Positions 53,583 through 62,155 of a stretch of 64,000 nucleotides of DNA are shown here, piece by piece (within the stretch, counting starts at the first letter, position 1; each line of letters begins with the position of its first letter). The translations under genes were made by a program, and so were the position numbers. Source of the stretch: Nocardiopsis listeri NBRC 13360 (lineage in GTDB: Bacteria > Actinomycetota > Actinomycetes > Streptosporangiales > Streptosporangiaceae); contig NZ_BCSH01000040.1 of assembly GCF_001570765.1 (NCBI RefSeq), forward strand, positions 1 to 64,000, in the 5' to 3' direction. The notes under the pieces are model-generated. The model ran no database searches. It saw only the letters and a program-made list of their open reading frames with translations, and was not told the origin of the DNA.

Positions 53583-54680
53583 ATGATCAAGCGCGAAGAT
53601 ACCGACCTCGACGTCGACGCCATGCTCCAAGACCTGCGGACGCTCGTGGAGGTCGAGTCCCCTTCTCGGGACCTCGCCGCTCTGCGAAGGTCGGCCGAGG
53701 CGGTGGCCGCGCTGGTCGAGCACCGCATGGGCGGGCGCGCCACCCTCGTGGACGGGCCGGCCGGGACGCACGTGCGCTGGTCGGGCGGGGGTACGCCCCG
53801 GGTCCTGGTGCTCGGCCACCACGACACGGTCTTCCCCTTGGGCACCCTGGAGCACCGCCCGTTCCGGGTGGAGGGCGGTCACGCCACGGGCCCTGGTGTC
53901 TACGACATGCTGGGCGGCCTGGTGCAGGCGATCCACGGTCTGGCCACGTTGGAGGATCCCTCCGGGGTGGAGCTGTTGGTGACCGCCGACGAGGAGGTCG
54001 GCTCGCATTACTCGCGGGCGCTCATCGAGGAGCGGGCGCGGGCGTGCGACGCGGTGCTGGTGTTCGAGGGCGCCACCGCGGACGGGCACCTGAAGGTCGC
54101 CCGTAAGGGCTGCGGGACGTTCGAGGTGGCGGTGCGCGGCGTGGCCTCACACGCCGGGTTGGAACCCGAGGCGGGCGTGAACGCGCTGGTGGAGGCCGCC
54201 CACCAGGTTCTGGCGATCGCCGCGTTGGATCGCCCAGAGGTGGGCACGACAGTGACGCCGACCGTGGCCGCGGCGGGGACCACCGACAACGTGGTGCCGG
54301 CGGAGGCCACGATCGTGGTGGACGTGCGTGTGCCCTCCGCGGCGGAGAAGGACCGGGTGGAGACGGCGTTCGCGAATCTGAGCCCGGTCCTGGCGGGCGC
54401 GGAGCTCACGGTGACGGGTTCGGTGAACCGGCCGCCGATGCCGCCGGAGGGGGCGGCGGAGCTGCTGGCGAAGGCCCGGTGGTCGCTGCCGGGAATCGAG
54501 GGTGTAGCGGTGGGCGGTGGCAGCGACGGCAACTTCACCGCGGCGTCGGGCGTGCCCACGTTGGACGGGTTGGGCGCGGTCGGAGGCGGCGCGCACGCCG
54601 ACCACGAGTACCTGGTGGTGGACTCCATGGTCGAGCGCGCGCGGCTGGCCGCCGACCTGGTGAGGGCGATCCGCACCTGA
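53583..54680 (+). CDS. M20-family metallopeptidase (carboxypeptidase G2-like)
   Basis: A 365-residue zinc peptidase. GHHDTVFPLGTL holds the first His and Asp, GPGVYDMLGGLVQA the bridging Asp, TADEEVGS the catalytic Glu pair, VFEGAT the next ligand, and GGGSDGNFTAA and ADHEYL the C-terminal ligands. The HDTVFPLGTL and GxGVxDMKGG-like pattern is that of glutamate carboxypeptidases (CPG2), which remove C-terminal Glu from folates and peptides. The dimerisation domain lies at about 175-285. Convergent with the aldolase gene (18-base gap). Confidence 0.9.
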   Translation: MIKREDTDLDVDAMLQDLRTLVEVESPSRDLAALRRSAEAVAALVEHRMGGRATLVDGPAGTHVRWSGGGTPRVLVLGHHDTVFPLGTLEHRPFRVEGGHATGPGVYDMLGGLVQAIHGLATLEDPSGVELLVTADEEVGSHYSRALIEERARACDAVLVFEGATADGHLKVARKGCGTFEVAVRGVASHAGLEPEAGVNALVEAAHQVLAIAALDRPEVGTTVTPTVAAAGTTDNVVPAEATIVVDVRVPSAAEKDRVETAFANLSPVLAGAELTVTGSVNRPPMPPEGAAELLAKARWSLPGIEGVAVGGGSDGNFTAASGVPTLDGLGAVGGGAHADHEYLVVDSMVERARLAADLVRAIRT

Positions 54681-54698
54681 CCCACGAAGTCGCCGGGG

Positions 54699-55295
54699 TC
54701 AGAGGAGTTCGGCGAGGAGGGGGATCTGGTCGGGGTCGGCCAGTGCCGAGCCGACCGCCACCATCCGTGCCCCCGCGTCGAAGTACTCTCGCGCGTTGTG
54801 GGCGTCCATGCCGCCGGTGGCGACGATCCGCACGTCGGGGAAGGGCCCGCGCATGGCACGGAACCACTCCGTGCCCAGGGCCGTGGCGGGGAAGGCCTTC
54901 ACCCAGTGTCCGCCCGCCTTCAGCACGCCCTGGATGTCGCTCGGAGTGGCCACTCCGGGCAGGTGGGGCAGGCCCGCGGCCTCCGATGCGGCCATCACCT
55001 GGGCGTCGAAGCCCGGGGCTACGGTGAAGGCGGCGCCGGCCAGGGCCACGGCTCGGACCTGCTCGGTGCAGATCACGGTGCCCGCGCCGACGGGGTGGCC
55101 GCGTTCGGCCCCGGCCCGAGCGGTCGCTCGCAACGCCTCCAGGCCCGCTTCGTCCCGGGCGGGTACCTCGATCGCGGTGACACCCAGTTCCCAGGCACGT
55201 TCGGCCAACGCGACGGTGGTGTCGACGGGCATGCCGCGCAGGATCGCCAGCACGCTGTGTCCGGTGAACAGGCCGTCCAGACCCTCGTCACTCAT
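54699..55295 (-). CDS. 2-dehydro-3-deoxy-phosphogluconate/galactonate (KDPG/KDPGal) aldolase
   Basis: A 198-residue class I aldolase of the Eda/DgoA type. The catalytic Glu is in AIEVPAR, the Schiff-base Lys in HWVKAFPA, with GAGTVICTEQ, FTVAPGFD and LPGVATPSDI in the usual order. It splits the 6-phospho-2-keto-3-deoxy sugar acid to pyruvate and glyceraldehyde-3-phosphate. Last gene of the sugar-acid operon; its start overlaps the kinase by eight bases. Given the DgoD homologue upstream, 2-keto-3-deoxy-6-phosphogalactonate is the likelier substrate. Confidence 0.92.
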   Translation of the reverse strand: MSDEGLDGLFTGHSVLAILRGMPVDTTVALAERAWELGVTAIEVPARDEAGLEALRATARAGAERGHPVGAGTVICTEQVRAVALAGAAFTVAPGFDAQVMAASEAAGLPHLPGVATPSDIQGVLKAGGHWVKAFPATALGTEWFRAMRGPFPDVRIVATGGMDAHNAREYFDAGARMVAVGSALADPDQIPLLAELL

Positions 55296-56268
55296 GGTCG
55301 TCTCCTCTCATCGCGGCCATCGCCGCGGAGGCTCGGTCGATCCACCGCTCGTCGGGGACCGACAACAGTTCGTCCAGCTGTTCCGCAGGGGGTGGGGCGG
55401 CGAGGTCGCCGGTCACCCGTAGGACACGCCCCGCGCACAGGTGCCCCAGTCGTAGGCGTCCCGTGGCGTCCAGGTCGCGCAGTTCGCCGGCCAGGTACCC
55501 GGCGGCGAACGCGTCTCCGGCGCCCACCGGTTCGACGACCTCCACCGCCGGTGCGGGTACGTGGCGTTCCGTGTCACCGTCGAACTCGGTGGCCCCGTGT
55601 TCGGCGTCCTTGACCACCAGACGATCCACCTCGGGCAGGAGTGAGCGCACCTCGCGGGCCGTGGTGGTACCCCACAGTTCCTCCGCCTCGTCCCTGCCGA
55701 CGAAGACGAGGTCGGCGCGCCGGGCCAGTTCCAGCAGACGAGTGGCCGCCCGCCCGGGGCTCCACAGCCGGGGCCGGTGGTTGACGTCGAAGCCCACCCT
55801 CAGCTCGGGGTCGGTGAGCAGGCGCTCGGCGAGGGCGTCGCACTCGGGTGAAAGGGCCGGGGTGATACCCGATAGGTGCACCGTCTCGGCCGCCCGGACA
55901 TGGGGGTGATCGGCGATGTGGGGCCCGAGCGCCGAGGCCGCCGATCCCGCCCGGTAGTAGTGGACCGTGCTCCCCGAGGGCGAGGGGTCCTTGGCGATCA
56001 GACCCGTGGGGCGGTCGGGGTCGACGCGGACGCCGGACACGTCCACGCCCCGACGTCCCACGCTCCGCGTGACCACCCGTCCGAAGGGGTCGTCGCCCAC
56101 GGCACTCAGCCAGGCGGAGCGGTGGCCCAGCGCCGCCAGTCCGCAGGCGACGTTGGACTCGGCGCCGGCGACGCCCATCACCAGGTTCGATGTCCGGTCC
56201 AAGGGGAGCGGTTCGGTCGCGGTGAGCAGCAGCATGGTCTCACCGACACAGGTCACTCGGGGCGTCAC
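55288..56268 (-). CDS. PfkB-family 2-keto-3-deoxy sugar-acid kinase
   Basis: A 326-residue ribokinase-fold kinase. An N-terminal GETM start, GVAGAESNVACGLAALGH (sugar site), and the C-terminal VEPVGAGDAFAAGYLAG with catalytic Asp of GAGD are seen. It resembles KdgK and should phosphorylate 2-keto-3-deoxy-galactonate (or gluconate) before the aldolase. E. coli uses the unrelated DgoK for this step, so this is a family switch. GTG 56268 overlaps the lactonase stop (GTGA); the upstream frame to 56511 is overlap sequence. Confidence 0.88.
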   Translation of the reverse strand: MTPRVTCVGETMLLLTATEPLPLDRTSNLVMGVAGAESNVACGLAALGHRSAWLSAVGDDPFGRVVTRSVGRRGVDVSGVRVDPDRPTGLIAKDPSPSGSTVHYYRAGSAASALGPHIADHPHVRAAETVHLSGITPALSPECDALAERLLTDPELRVGFDVNHRPRLWSPGRAATRLLELARRADLVFVGRDEAEELWGTTTAREVRSLLPEVDRLVVKDAEHGATEFDGDTERHVPAPAVEVVEPVGAGDAFAAGYLAGELRDLDATGRLRLGHLCAGRVLRVTGDLAAPPPAEQLDELLSVPDERWIDRASAAMAAMRGDDHE

Positions 56269-57125
56269 GGGTTCCCTCCGAAGTACCGGACCGGCGGGGC
56301 GCCGACCTCCACGGGGACTGCGAAGAGCGCACCGTCGAAGGGACCGGGGTCGCGCAGGCCCACCGTGGCGGAGGTGACGAAGAGCCGGGGTCGCGGCCCG
56401 TCCACGACGCACACGCTCGTGGGTTGGGCGGCGGGTAGGGCGACCACGCGTTCCAGGCTCCCGTCCGGGTCGTAGCGGTGCACCCGCCCGGCTCCCCAGA
56501 GCGCGACCCACAGGTGTCCTTCCGAGTCGACCTGCATCCCGTCGGGGTCGCCTTCGTCGACGCGGACGAAGACGGACGGGTTCGTGGGTTCCCCGGTCGC
56601 GGAGACCTCGTAGGTGTCGATCCTGCCCGCGGCGCTGTCGGCGAGGTACATGCGGGAGCCGTCGGCGGTGAAGGCCGGCCCGTTGGGGACCGTGTAGCCC
56701 TCCAGGACCCGGACGACCCCGCCGGCGGGGTCGGCGCGGTAGAGCGCACCGGCGCCGGGTGTGCCGTCATAGGCCATCGATCCGGCCCAGAATCTCCCCT
56801 GGGGATCGCAGCAGCCGTCGTTCATCCTCATCGGTGTGGCCGCCTCGTCCTCGGGTCTGGCCAGCCACCGGGGTCGGGCGTCCTCGGCGAGCAGCGCCAC
56901 CCCGGTGCCCGCGGCCGCGACGTAGGTTCCCGGCCGGTCCCGTACGGGGGCGACCGCGCCCAAGGGCGCGTTCAGGTCGACGAGCACCTGGGCCGGTCCG
57001 GGCAGACCGGGGTCGAGCCGCAGGAGCCTGCCGGTGAGGATGTCCACCATGAGCAGGTCCGGGCCGTGAAGGCGCAGGCCCTCCCCGAGTTCGAAGCGGT
57101 CCGTGCTCCACGGTTCGTGTCGCAT
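56265..57125 (-). CDS. SMP-30/gluconolactonase family lactonase
   Basis: A 286-residue six-bladed propeller lactonase. The first-blade Glu of the metal site is in FELGEGLRL, then RMNDGCCDPQGRFWAGSM (Asn ligand), NGPAFTADGSRMYLADSAAGRI and EGDPDGMQVDSEGHLWVALWGAGRVHRYDPDG (Asp ligand) follow. It should open a galactono- or glucono-lactone to the free acid used by the dehydratase. ATG 57125 gives good spacing from GAGGAG; ATG 57134 would add three residues. Confidence 0.88.
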   Translation of the reverse strand: MRHEPWSTDRFELGEGLRLHGPDLLMVDILTGRLLRLDPGLPGPAQVLVDLNAPLGAVAPVRDRPGTYVAAAGTGVALLAEDARPRWLARPEDEAATPMRMNDGCCDPQGRFWAGSMAYDGTPGAGALYRADPAGGVVRVLEGYTVPNGPAFTADGSRMYLADSAAGRIDTYEVSATGEPTNPSVFVRVDEGDPDGMQVDSEGHLWVALWGAGRVHRYDPDGSLERVVALPAAQPTSVCVVDGPRPRLFVTSATVGLRDPGPFDGALFAVPVEVGAPPVRYFGGNP

Positions 57126-57141
57126 ATGCGTCATCTCCTCC

Positions 57142-58287
57142 TCACCATTCCGCGAAGGATCCGTCGTCGTGGGTCCACAGTGGGGGACGCCAACGGTGGC
57201 CCTTCCGATCCGCCCTTCGGACGGCGTCCTCGTCCACTTCCACGCCCAGCCCCGGGGTGTCGGTCCTGTGGATGTGCCCGTCGGGGAAGTCGAAGACGTC
57301 GGTGTCCAGGACGTAGTCGAGCAGTTCGGCGTCCCTGTTGTAGTGGATGCCGATGCTCTGTTCCTGGATGAGGAAGTTGGGGGTGGCGAAGGCGATCTGG
57401 AGGCTCGCCGCCAGGGCCAGGGGGCCGAGCGGGCAGTGCGGTGCCAGGAGGACGTCGTAGGTCTCGGCCAGGGAGGCGATCCTGCGCACCTCGGAGATCC
57501 CTCCCGCGTGGGACAGGTCGGGTTGGGCGACCGCGATGCCGGCCTGGAGGGCGGGGAGGAAGTCGCTGCGGCCGAACAGGCGCTCTCCCGTGGCGATGGG
57601 CACCGGGCTGCACCGTACGACGTCGCCCAGCAGGTGCCCGTACTCGGGCAGCACGGGTTCCTCCACGAACATGGGACGCAGGGGTTCCAGCAGGGGCAGG
57701 ACCCGGCGTGCGGTGGCCGCGTTGAAGCGGCCGTGGAAGTCCACGGCCACGTCCCGGTCCGGGCCCAGTACCTCGCGCACCCCGGCCAGCCGTTCCACGA
57801 CGTCGTCGAGCTCGCGGACGGTGGCCGAGCGTCCCATCACCCCCGAGGCGTTCATCTTCACGGCGGTCAGACCGGACTCCACGCGCGCGGCGACCGAGTC
57901 CGCCAACTCCGCCGGGTCGTCGCCGCCGACCCAGCCGTACACGCGCACCTTGTCTCGGACGGGGCCGCCGAGGAGTCGGTGCACGGGAACGCCCAGGGTC
58001 TTGCCCGCGATGTCCCACAACGCCTGGTCGAGCCCCGCGACCGCGCTGGAGAGCACCGGGCCGCCCCGGTAGAAGGCGGCCTTGGTGAGTCGCTGCCAGT
58101 GGTACTCGATGGGGGCGGGGTCCTGGCCCAGGAGGAGTTCGGACAGCTCCTCCACCGCGGCCCGCACGGTCTCGGCCCGGCCCTCCACCACGGGCTCGCC
58201 CCAGCCGACGATCCCGGCGTCGGTCTCCACCCGGCACATCAGCCACCGGGGCGGCACCAGGAAGGTCTCGATACGGGTGATTCTCAC
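57142..58287 (-). CDS. dgoD: D-galactonate dehydratase
   Basis: A 381-residue enolase-superfamily enzyme that dehydrates D-galactonate to 2-keto-3-deoxy-D-galactonate. The sequence closely follows E. coli DgoD as I recall it: RITRIETFLVPPRWLMCRVETD at the start, FYRGGPVL, GWVGGD, VDFHGR (first Mg ligand), FVEEPVLPE (second), ATGERLF (third), QPDLSHAGGI, LAPHCPLGPLALAA (general-base His) and the C-terminal WTHDDGSFAEW. GTG 58287 overlaps the GntR stop (GTGA). This is the gene that fixes the pathway assignment. Confidence 0.93.
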   Translation of the reverse strand: MRITRIETFLVPPRWLMCRVETDAGIVGWGEPVVEGRAETVRAAVEELSELLLGQDPAPIEYHWQRLTKAAFYRGGPVLSSAVAGLDQALWDIAGKTLGVPVHRLLGGPVRDKVRVYGWVGGDDPAELADSVAARVESGLTAVKMNASGVMGRSATVRELDDVVERLAGVREVLGPDRDVAVDFHGRFNAATARRVLPLLEPLRPMFVEEPVLPEYGHLLGDVVRCSPVPIATGERLFGRSDFLPALQAGIAVAQPDLSHAGGISEVRRIASLAETYDVLLAPHCPLGPLALAASLQIAFATPNFLIQEQSIGIHYNRDAELLDYVLDTDVFDFPDGHIHRTDTPGLGVEVDEDAVRRADRKGHRWRPPLWTHDDGSFAEW

Positions 58288-59015
58288 TGTGGTCTCTCCA
58301 GTCGGTCTTCGGTCGCGTCGTACTCGGTGACGCGAAGCTGGTCCGCCCTGGCCTGGGCCAGCAGGGAACGCATGGCGGACTCGGCCGCGAGGGGGTCGCC
58401 GGCGACGACCGCCTCGGTGACCGCGCCGTGGCTGGGCACCGGGTCGCCGTGGTCGCCCCCGTGGACCAGGCGGTCGCGTTCGGACAGCCCCGCGGCGAAG
58501 AAGACGTCCGTGCGGGTGAACAGTTCGTTGTGCGTGGCGTCCAGCAGGGCCCTGTGCCAGCGCAGGTCGGCCCGTACGGCCGCTTCGGCCGGCCCCTCGA
58601 CCGAGGCCGCTATGTCGGCGAGCGCGGCGCGCAGCTCGACGACGTCGGCGTCCTCACGGCGCCCGGCCGCCAGCCTGGCGGCGGCCGGTTCCAAGGCGTC
58701 ACGCAGTTCGGCCAGTTCCTGGAAGAAGACGTCGCCCGCCCCGGCGGCGATCCGCCACCGGACCACGTCGGGGTCGAGCAGGTTCCAATCCCCTCGCGGA
58801 CGCACGAACGTCCCCTTCTTCTGCCGTGAGCCCACCAGGCCCTTGGCCGCCAGCACCTTGATCGCCTCGCGGAGAGCGGTCAGGCTCAGGTCGAGTTCCT
58901 CGCTGAGGGCGACCAGGTCGATCGTCTCCCCCTCACCGAACCCGCCGGAGAGCAGTCGCTCACCCAACAACCGCACCGTCTGGCCGTGCACACCGCGTCC
59001 CGAATAGGCCGCCAT
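58284..59015 (-). CDS. GntR-family regulator (FadR/FCD subfamily, DgoR-like)
   Basis: A 243-residue regulator. The winged HTH covers 10-75 (LVALSEELDLSLTALREAIKVLAAKGLVGSRQKKGTFV) and the FCD ligand-binding domain 100-230 with metal-binding His/Asp in DLRWHRALLDATHN. The YSGRGVHGQTVRLLGERLLSGGF start is typical of DgoR-like repressors. ATG 59015 has GGAGGAAGTG directly upstream. It lies in the middle of the operon, so it is co-expressed with the genes it probably represses; the ligand is likely galactonate. Confidence 0.87.
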   Translation of the reverse strand: MAAYSGRGVHGQTVRLLGERLLSGGFGEGETIDLVALSEELDLSLTALREAIKVLAAKGLVGSRQKKGTFVRPRGDWNLLDPDVVRWRIAAGAGDVFFQELAELRDALEPAAARLAAGRREDADVVELRAALADIAASVEGPAEAAVRADLRWHRALLDATHNELFTRTDVFFAAGLSERDRLVHGGDHGDPVPSHGAVTEAVVAGDPLAAESAMRSLLAQARADQLRVTEYDATEDRLERPQ

Positions 59016-59040
59016 CACTTCCTCCGCTCCAGGCGTCCGG

Positions 59041-59796
59041 TCACGAGGACGCCTTGTAGATACTCCACCCTCCGTCGACCGGGACACTCGCCCCGGTGAC
59101 GTAGGAGGCCTCGGCGGAGGCCAGGAAGGAGATGACGGAGGCGACCTCGTCGGGGTCCCCGAAGCGACCCGCGGCGGTCTGGGCGACGCTGGCGCGACGT
59201 TCTTCCTCCCCCACGCCCTCCCAGGCGGCGGTGAGGACGGGTCCGGGCAGTACGCAGTTGACGCGCACCTTCGGTCCGTACTCGACGGCGAGTTGGCGGG
59301 TCAGGGCGGTGAGGCCGCCCTTGCCGGTGGCGTAGGCCGGTCGGCCGGGCAGCCCGAACCAGGCGTGGACCGAGGAGGTGAGGACCACGCTTCCCTCACG
59401 GGCGATCAGGTCGTCCAGGCAGGCGCGCACCCCCAGGAACGCCCCGGTGAGGTTGACGGACAGTTGGCGCTCCCAGGAGGCGAGCGAGGTCTGGTGTGCG
59501 GGTGCCTCCTCGAACGTGTAGGCGTTGGAGACGAGGACGTCCACCGGCCCGAAGGCGCTTCGGGCCTGGGCCACGACCCCGTCCCAGGAGGCCTCGTCGC
59601 TCACGTCCGCCCGTACGGCCAGCGCGCTTCCGCCCTGCGCACGGATGCGTTCGGCGGCCCCCTCCAGGCTCGGGGACAGGTCGGTCATCACCACCGCGGC
59701 CCCCTCGGCGGCGAGGTGGCGGGCGGTGGCCTCGCCGATGCCCCGTGCCGCTCCGGTGACCACCGCGGTCACTCCGTCGTGCCTGGTCTTCGTCAT
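59041..59796 (-). CDS. SDR-family oxidoreductase
   Basis: A 251-residue short-chain dehydrogenase. The Rossmann motif is VVTGAARGIGEA, VSNAY stands where NNAG is usual, catalytic Ser is in VVLTSSVH, Tyr and Lys in YATGKGG, and PVDGGWSIYK near the C-terminus is classical. Asp in MTDLS after strand 2 favours NAD over NADP. It probably oxidises the sugar or its lactol in this pathway. ATG 59796 has GGAGAGAC upstream; a GTG at 59841 overlapping the next stop would add 15 residues and is a real alternative. Confidence 0.88.
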   Translation of the reverse strand: MTKTRHDGVTAVVTGAARGIGEATARHLAAEGAAVVMTDLSPSLEGAAERIRAQGGSALAVRADVSDEASWDGVVAQARSAFGPVDVLVSNAYTFEEAPAHQTSLASWERQLSVNLTGAFLGVRACLDDLIAREGSVVLTSSVHAWFGLPGRPAYATGKGGLTALTRQLAVEYGPKVRVNCVLPGPVLTAAWEGVGEEERRASVAQTAAGRFGDPDEVASVISFLASAEASYVTGASVPVDGGWSIYKASS

Positions 59797-59837
59797 GTCT
59801 CTCCATGGAGTGGTCGATGTGTCGGGTTCACGGTCGG

Positions 59838-61049
59838 TCACGGCCGTAGCGGTGTGAACACGACATCGGTCGTGGTGTGCTCGTCGGCTCCGGGGATCGG
59901 GGCGGCCCAGCGTGTCGGCTCCCCCGGCCCGGTCCGGGCCACGACGTGCCCGGAGGCCCGGTGGACGAGGCCGCCGGAACGCAGGGCGGTGAAGGTTCCG
60001 GCCAGCCGCCCTCCCCGGGCGTCGAATCCGGTCCAGTGCGGCGGTTCGCTCCAGAAGCCGTCAGGGACCACCTCGGAGACCGGTTCGGCCCCCGTGCCGA
60101 AGCCGAACTCGATGTCCAGGGTGGTGCGTCCTCCGGGTGCGAGCTCGGTGCGCGGCCCCAGTGCCTCGACCTCGGTCACCCGGTCCACCGGGTACAGCCC
60201 GCCCAGGTGCTCCAACGGTCGCTCCACCGGCGCTTCCAACCAGACCTCGGCCCGGGATCCGGAGTCGGGGTAGTCGGCCCCCTCGTTGACCTCGAAGCGC
60301 TGGGTGAGCGTGCCCGAGGCGCCCACGTGGGCCAGCCATCCGGACGCCGTGGGGAAGCCGACCTTGCCGACGACCTCCTGTGAGGGCACCCGCATCACCC
60401 GGGGCGTGTGTTCCACCACGCGCGGGTGCCCGTTGCCGGCGACGAGCGCGACGACGTGGGGCCCCTCCCCTCGTACGCCCACGAAGACGCCACCGGCGTC
60501 CTCCCTCGTGGCGGGCGCGCCGTCGATCTGGGTCACGTTCCACAGCGCCCACCGGCGCACCGTGTCGGAGACGTTGACCGCCTCCAGCTCCAGCCGGTAG
60601 CCGGCGACTCCCGGTTCCAGGGTCAGGCGACGGCGTAGGCGCAGGCCCGACCTCGGATCGTCCCCACTGGTGAGGGTGAGCGTGACGGAGCCGTCCGGCG
60701 CGGAGGCGGTCTCGACGACGTAGTGGCCCGAGTCCAGGACGGGGTCGGGCGGACCGGCCCACTCGTCGGGGCCGTCCCACCCCTGGGGCGCGGGCCAGGT
60801 CTTGTCGCCACCGACGTTGTTCCAGGCGCTCATCGGCCCGTCGACCGGGCCGAGCACCACACCTTCCACGGGGCGCAGGTCCTCGTCCAGCAGACGGGGG
60901 TTGCGGTACAGGTGTTCGTGTCCGCGGTGGCGGACCGACAGGACGCGGCCACCCAGCCCGGGCGCCGCGACCAGCCGGACCACCCCGTTGTCGAGCACGA
61001 TCAGCTCACGCGCGCCCGACCCCTCATGACGGACCTCGACGGGACTCAT
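59838..61049 (-). CDS. Aldose-1-epimerase-fold protein (DUF4380-like)
   Basis: A 403-residue beta-sandwich protein. GARELIVLDNGVVRLVAAPGLGGRVLSVRHRGHEHLYRNP is the opening typical of galactose-mutarotase-like folds. NNVGGDKTWPAPQGWDG and GYRLELEAVNVSDTVRRWALWNVTQI match the DUF4380/DUF5107 type. Function unproven; mutarotation of the imported sugar or its processing before oxidation is a reasonable guess. ATG 61049 overlaps the dehydrogenase stop (ATGA) with a GGAGGAAGG ribosome site. Confidence 0.78.
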   Translation of the reverse strand: MSPVEVRHEGSGARELIVLDNGVVRLVAAPGLGGRVLSVRHRGHEHLYRNPRLLDEDLRPVEGVVLGPVDGPMSAWNNVGGDKTWPAPQGWDGPDEWAGPPDPVLDSGHYVVETASAPDGSVTLTLTSGDDPRSGLRLRRRLTLEPGVAGYRLELEAVNVSDTVRRWALWNVTQIDGAPATREDAGGVFVGVRGEGPHVVALVAGNGHPRVVEHTPRVMRVPSQEVVGKVGFPTASGWLAHVGASGTLTQRFEVNEGADYPDSGSRAEVWLEAPVERPLEHLGGLYPVDRVTEVEALGPRTELAPGGRTTLDIEFGFGTGAEPVSEVVPDGFWSEPPHWTGFDARGGRLAGTFTALRSGGLVHRASGHVVARTGPGEPTRWAAPIPGADEHTTTDVVFTPLRP

Positions 61050-62134
61050 CCTTCCTCCCGGTTCACCAGGCACACCTTGCCCCGGCTCTCGCCCGCGGCG
61101 AGCCGGTAGGCGGTGTCGGCCTCGGTGAGGTCGAAACGATCGGAGACCACGCGCTCCGGGGACAGCCCCCACCGGACCAGGTTCACCGACAACTCGGCCA
61201 TGGCCGGCAGGGAGGTCACCCAGGAGGCGTACAGGGTGAGCTGCTTGTGCAGGAGGGTGTCGGACACCTCGGTCTCCAGCGTGCCGCCCTCACCGACCAG
61301 CGAGACCCGTCCCCACTCGGCCGCGTTCTCCAGGGCCAGGGAGCGGCCCGGGCGCGAGCCCGAGCAGTCGATGACCGTCGCCGCGCCCCGGCCGGCGGTG
61401 GCCCGACCGATCGCCTCGGCCGCCTCCGCCGGTGCGGCGAGGACGTCGAAGACGTCCAGGTCGGCGGCCCACGCGCGGCGCCGCTCGTTGGGTTCCACCC
61501 CGATGACCCGGGTGGCTCCCATGCCCCGGCCGATCATGCCCGCGGCCAGGCCGACCGGTCCCAGGCCGACGACGAGCAGGTCCCCGTCGCCGTCGACCCC
61601 GATGCGTCGCAGCCCCTCATAGGCGGTGCCGAACCCGCAGGCGATGAGCGCCCCGTCCACGAAGGAGAGTTCGTCGGGCAGGGGGACGCAGGTCGATTCC
61701 TCCGCCAGCAGGTACTCGGCGTGGCCGCCGTCGCGCTGCCAGCCGTAGGAGGCCCTGTCGGCTGCCGTGCAGCTGATCATGTACCCGCGCCGGCAGTTGT
61801 CGCACAACCCGCATCCGGCGATGTGGTAGACGATGACCCGGTCGCCCGGGCCGAACCTTCGGCATCCCGGGCCGGCCTGGACGATGGTCCCCGAGGGTTC
61901 GTGTCCCGCGACGACGCCGCGGTAGGCGGGCCCGTCGACGCCCCGGTGGCCCTTGTGCTCGTGGTAGATGTAGCCGATGTCGCTGCCGCAGATACCGGAG
62001 GCCCCGACCCTCAGCAGGACCTGGCCGGGTCCGGGCTCGGGCACGGGCAGGGTCTCCACGACCGCGGTGGAGTCGCCGGGCAGGCGCACCCCGCGCATGG
62101 CCTGGGGCGGAGTGTTCGGGTCCTTCGCGTTCAT
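61046..62134 (-). CDS. Zinc-dependent medium-chain sugar/polyol dehydrogenase
   Basis: A 362-residue MDR enzyme. The catalytic zinc site includes ICGSDIGYIYHEHKG and GHEPSGTI, and the structural zinc cysteines are in CGLCDNCRRGYMISC. The Rossmann motif is VVGLGPVGLAAGM, and an acidic residue follows the second strand (GVEPNERRR), favouring NAD. It resembles galactitol/threonine-type dehydrogenases and could oxidise galactose or a related polyol at the entry of the pathway. Confidence 0.9.
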   Translation of the reverse strand: MNAKDPNTPPQAMRGVRLPGDSTAVVETLPVPEPGPGQVLLRVGASGICGSDIGYIYHEHKGHRGVDGPAYRGVVAGHEPSGTIVQAGPGCRRFGPGDRVIVYHIAGCGLCDNCRRGYMISCTAADRASYGWQRDGGHAEYLLAEESTCVPLPDELSFVDGALIACGFGTAYEGLRRIGVDGDGDLLVVGLGPVGLAAGMIGRGMGATRVIGVEPNERRRAWAADLDVFDVLAAPAEAAEAIGRATAGRGAATVIDCSGSRPGRSLALENAAEWGRVSLVGEGGTLETEVSDTLLHKQLTLYASWVTSLPAMAELSVNLVRWGLSPERVVSDRFDLTEADTAYRLAAGESRGKVCLVNREEG

Positions 62135-62155
62135 GTCGGTGTTCCCCCGTTCTAC

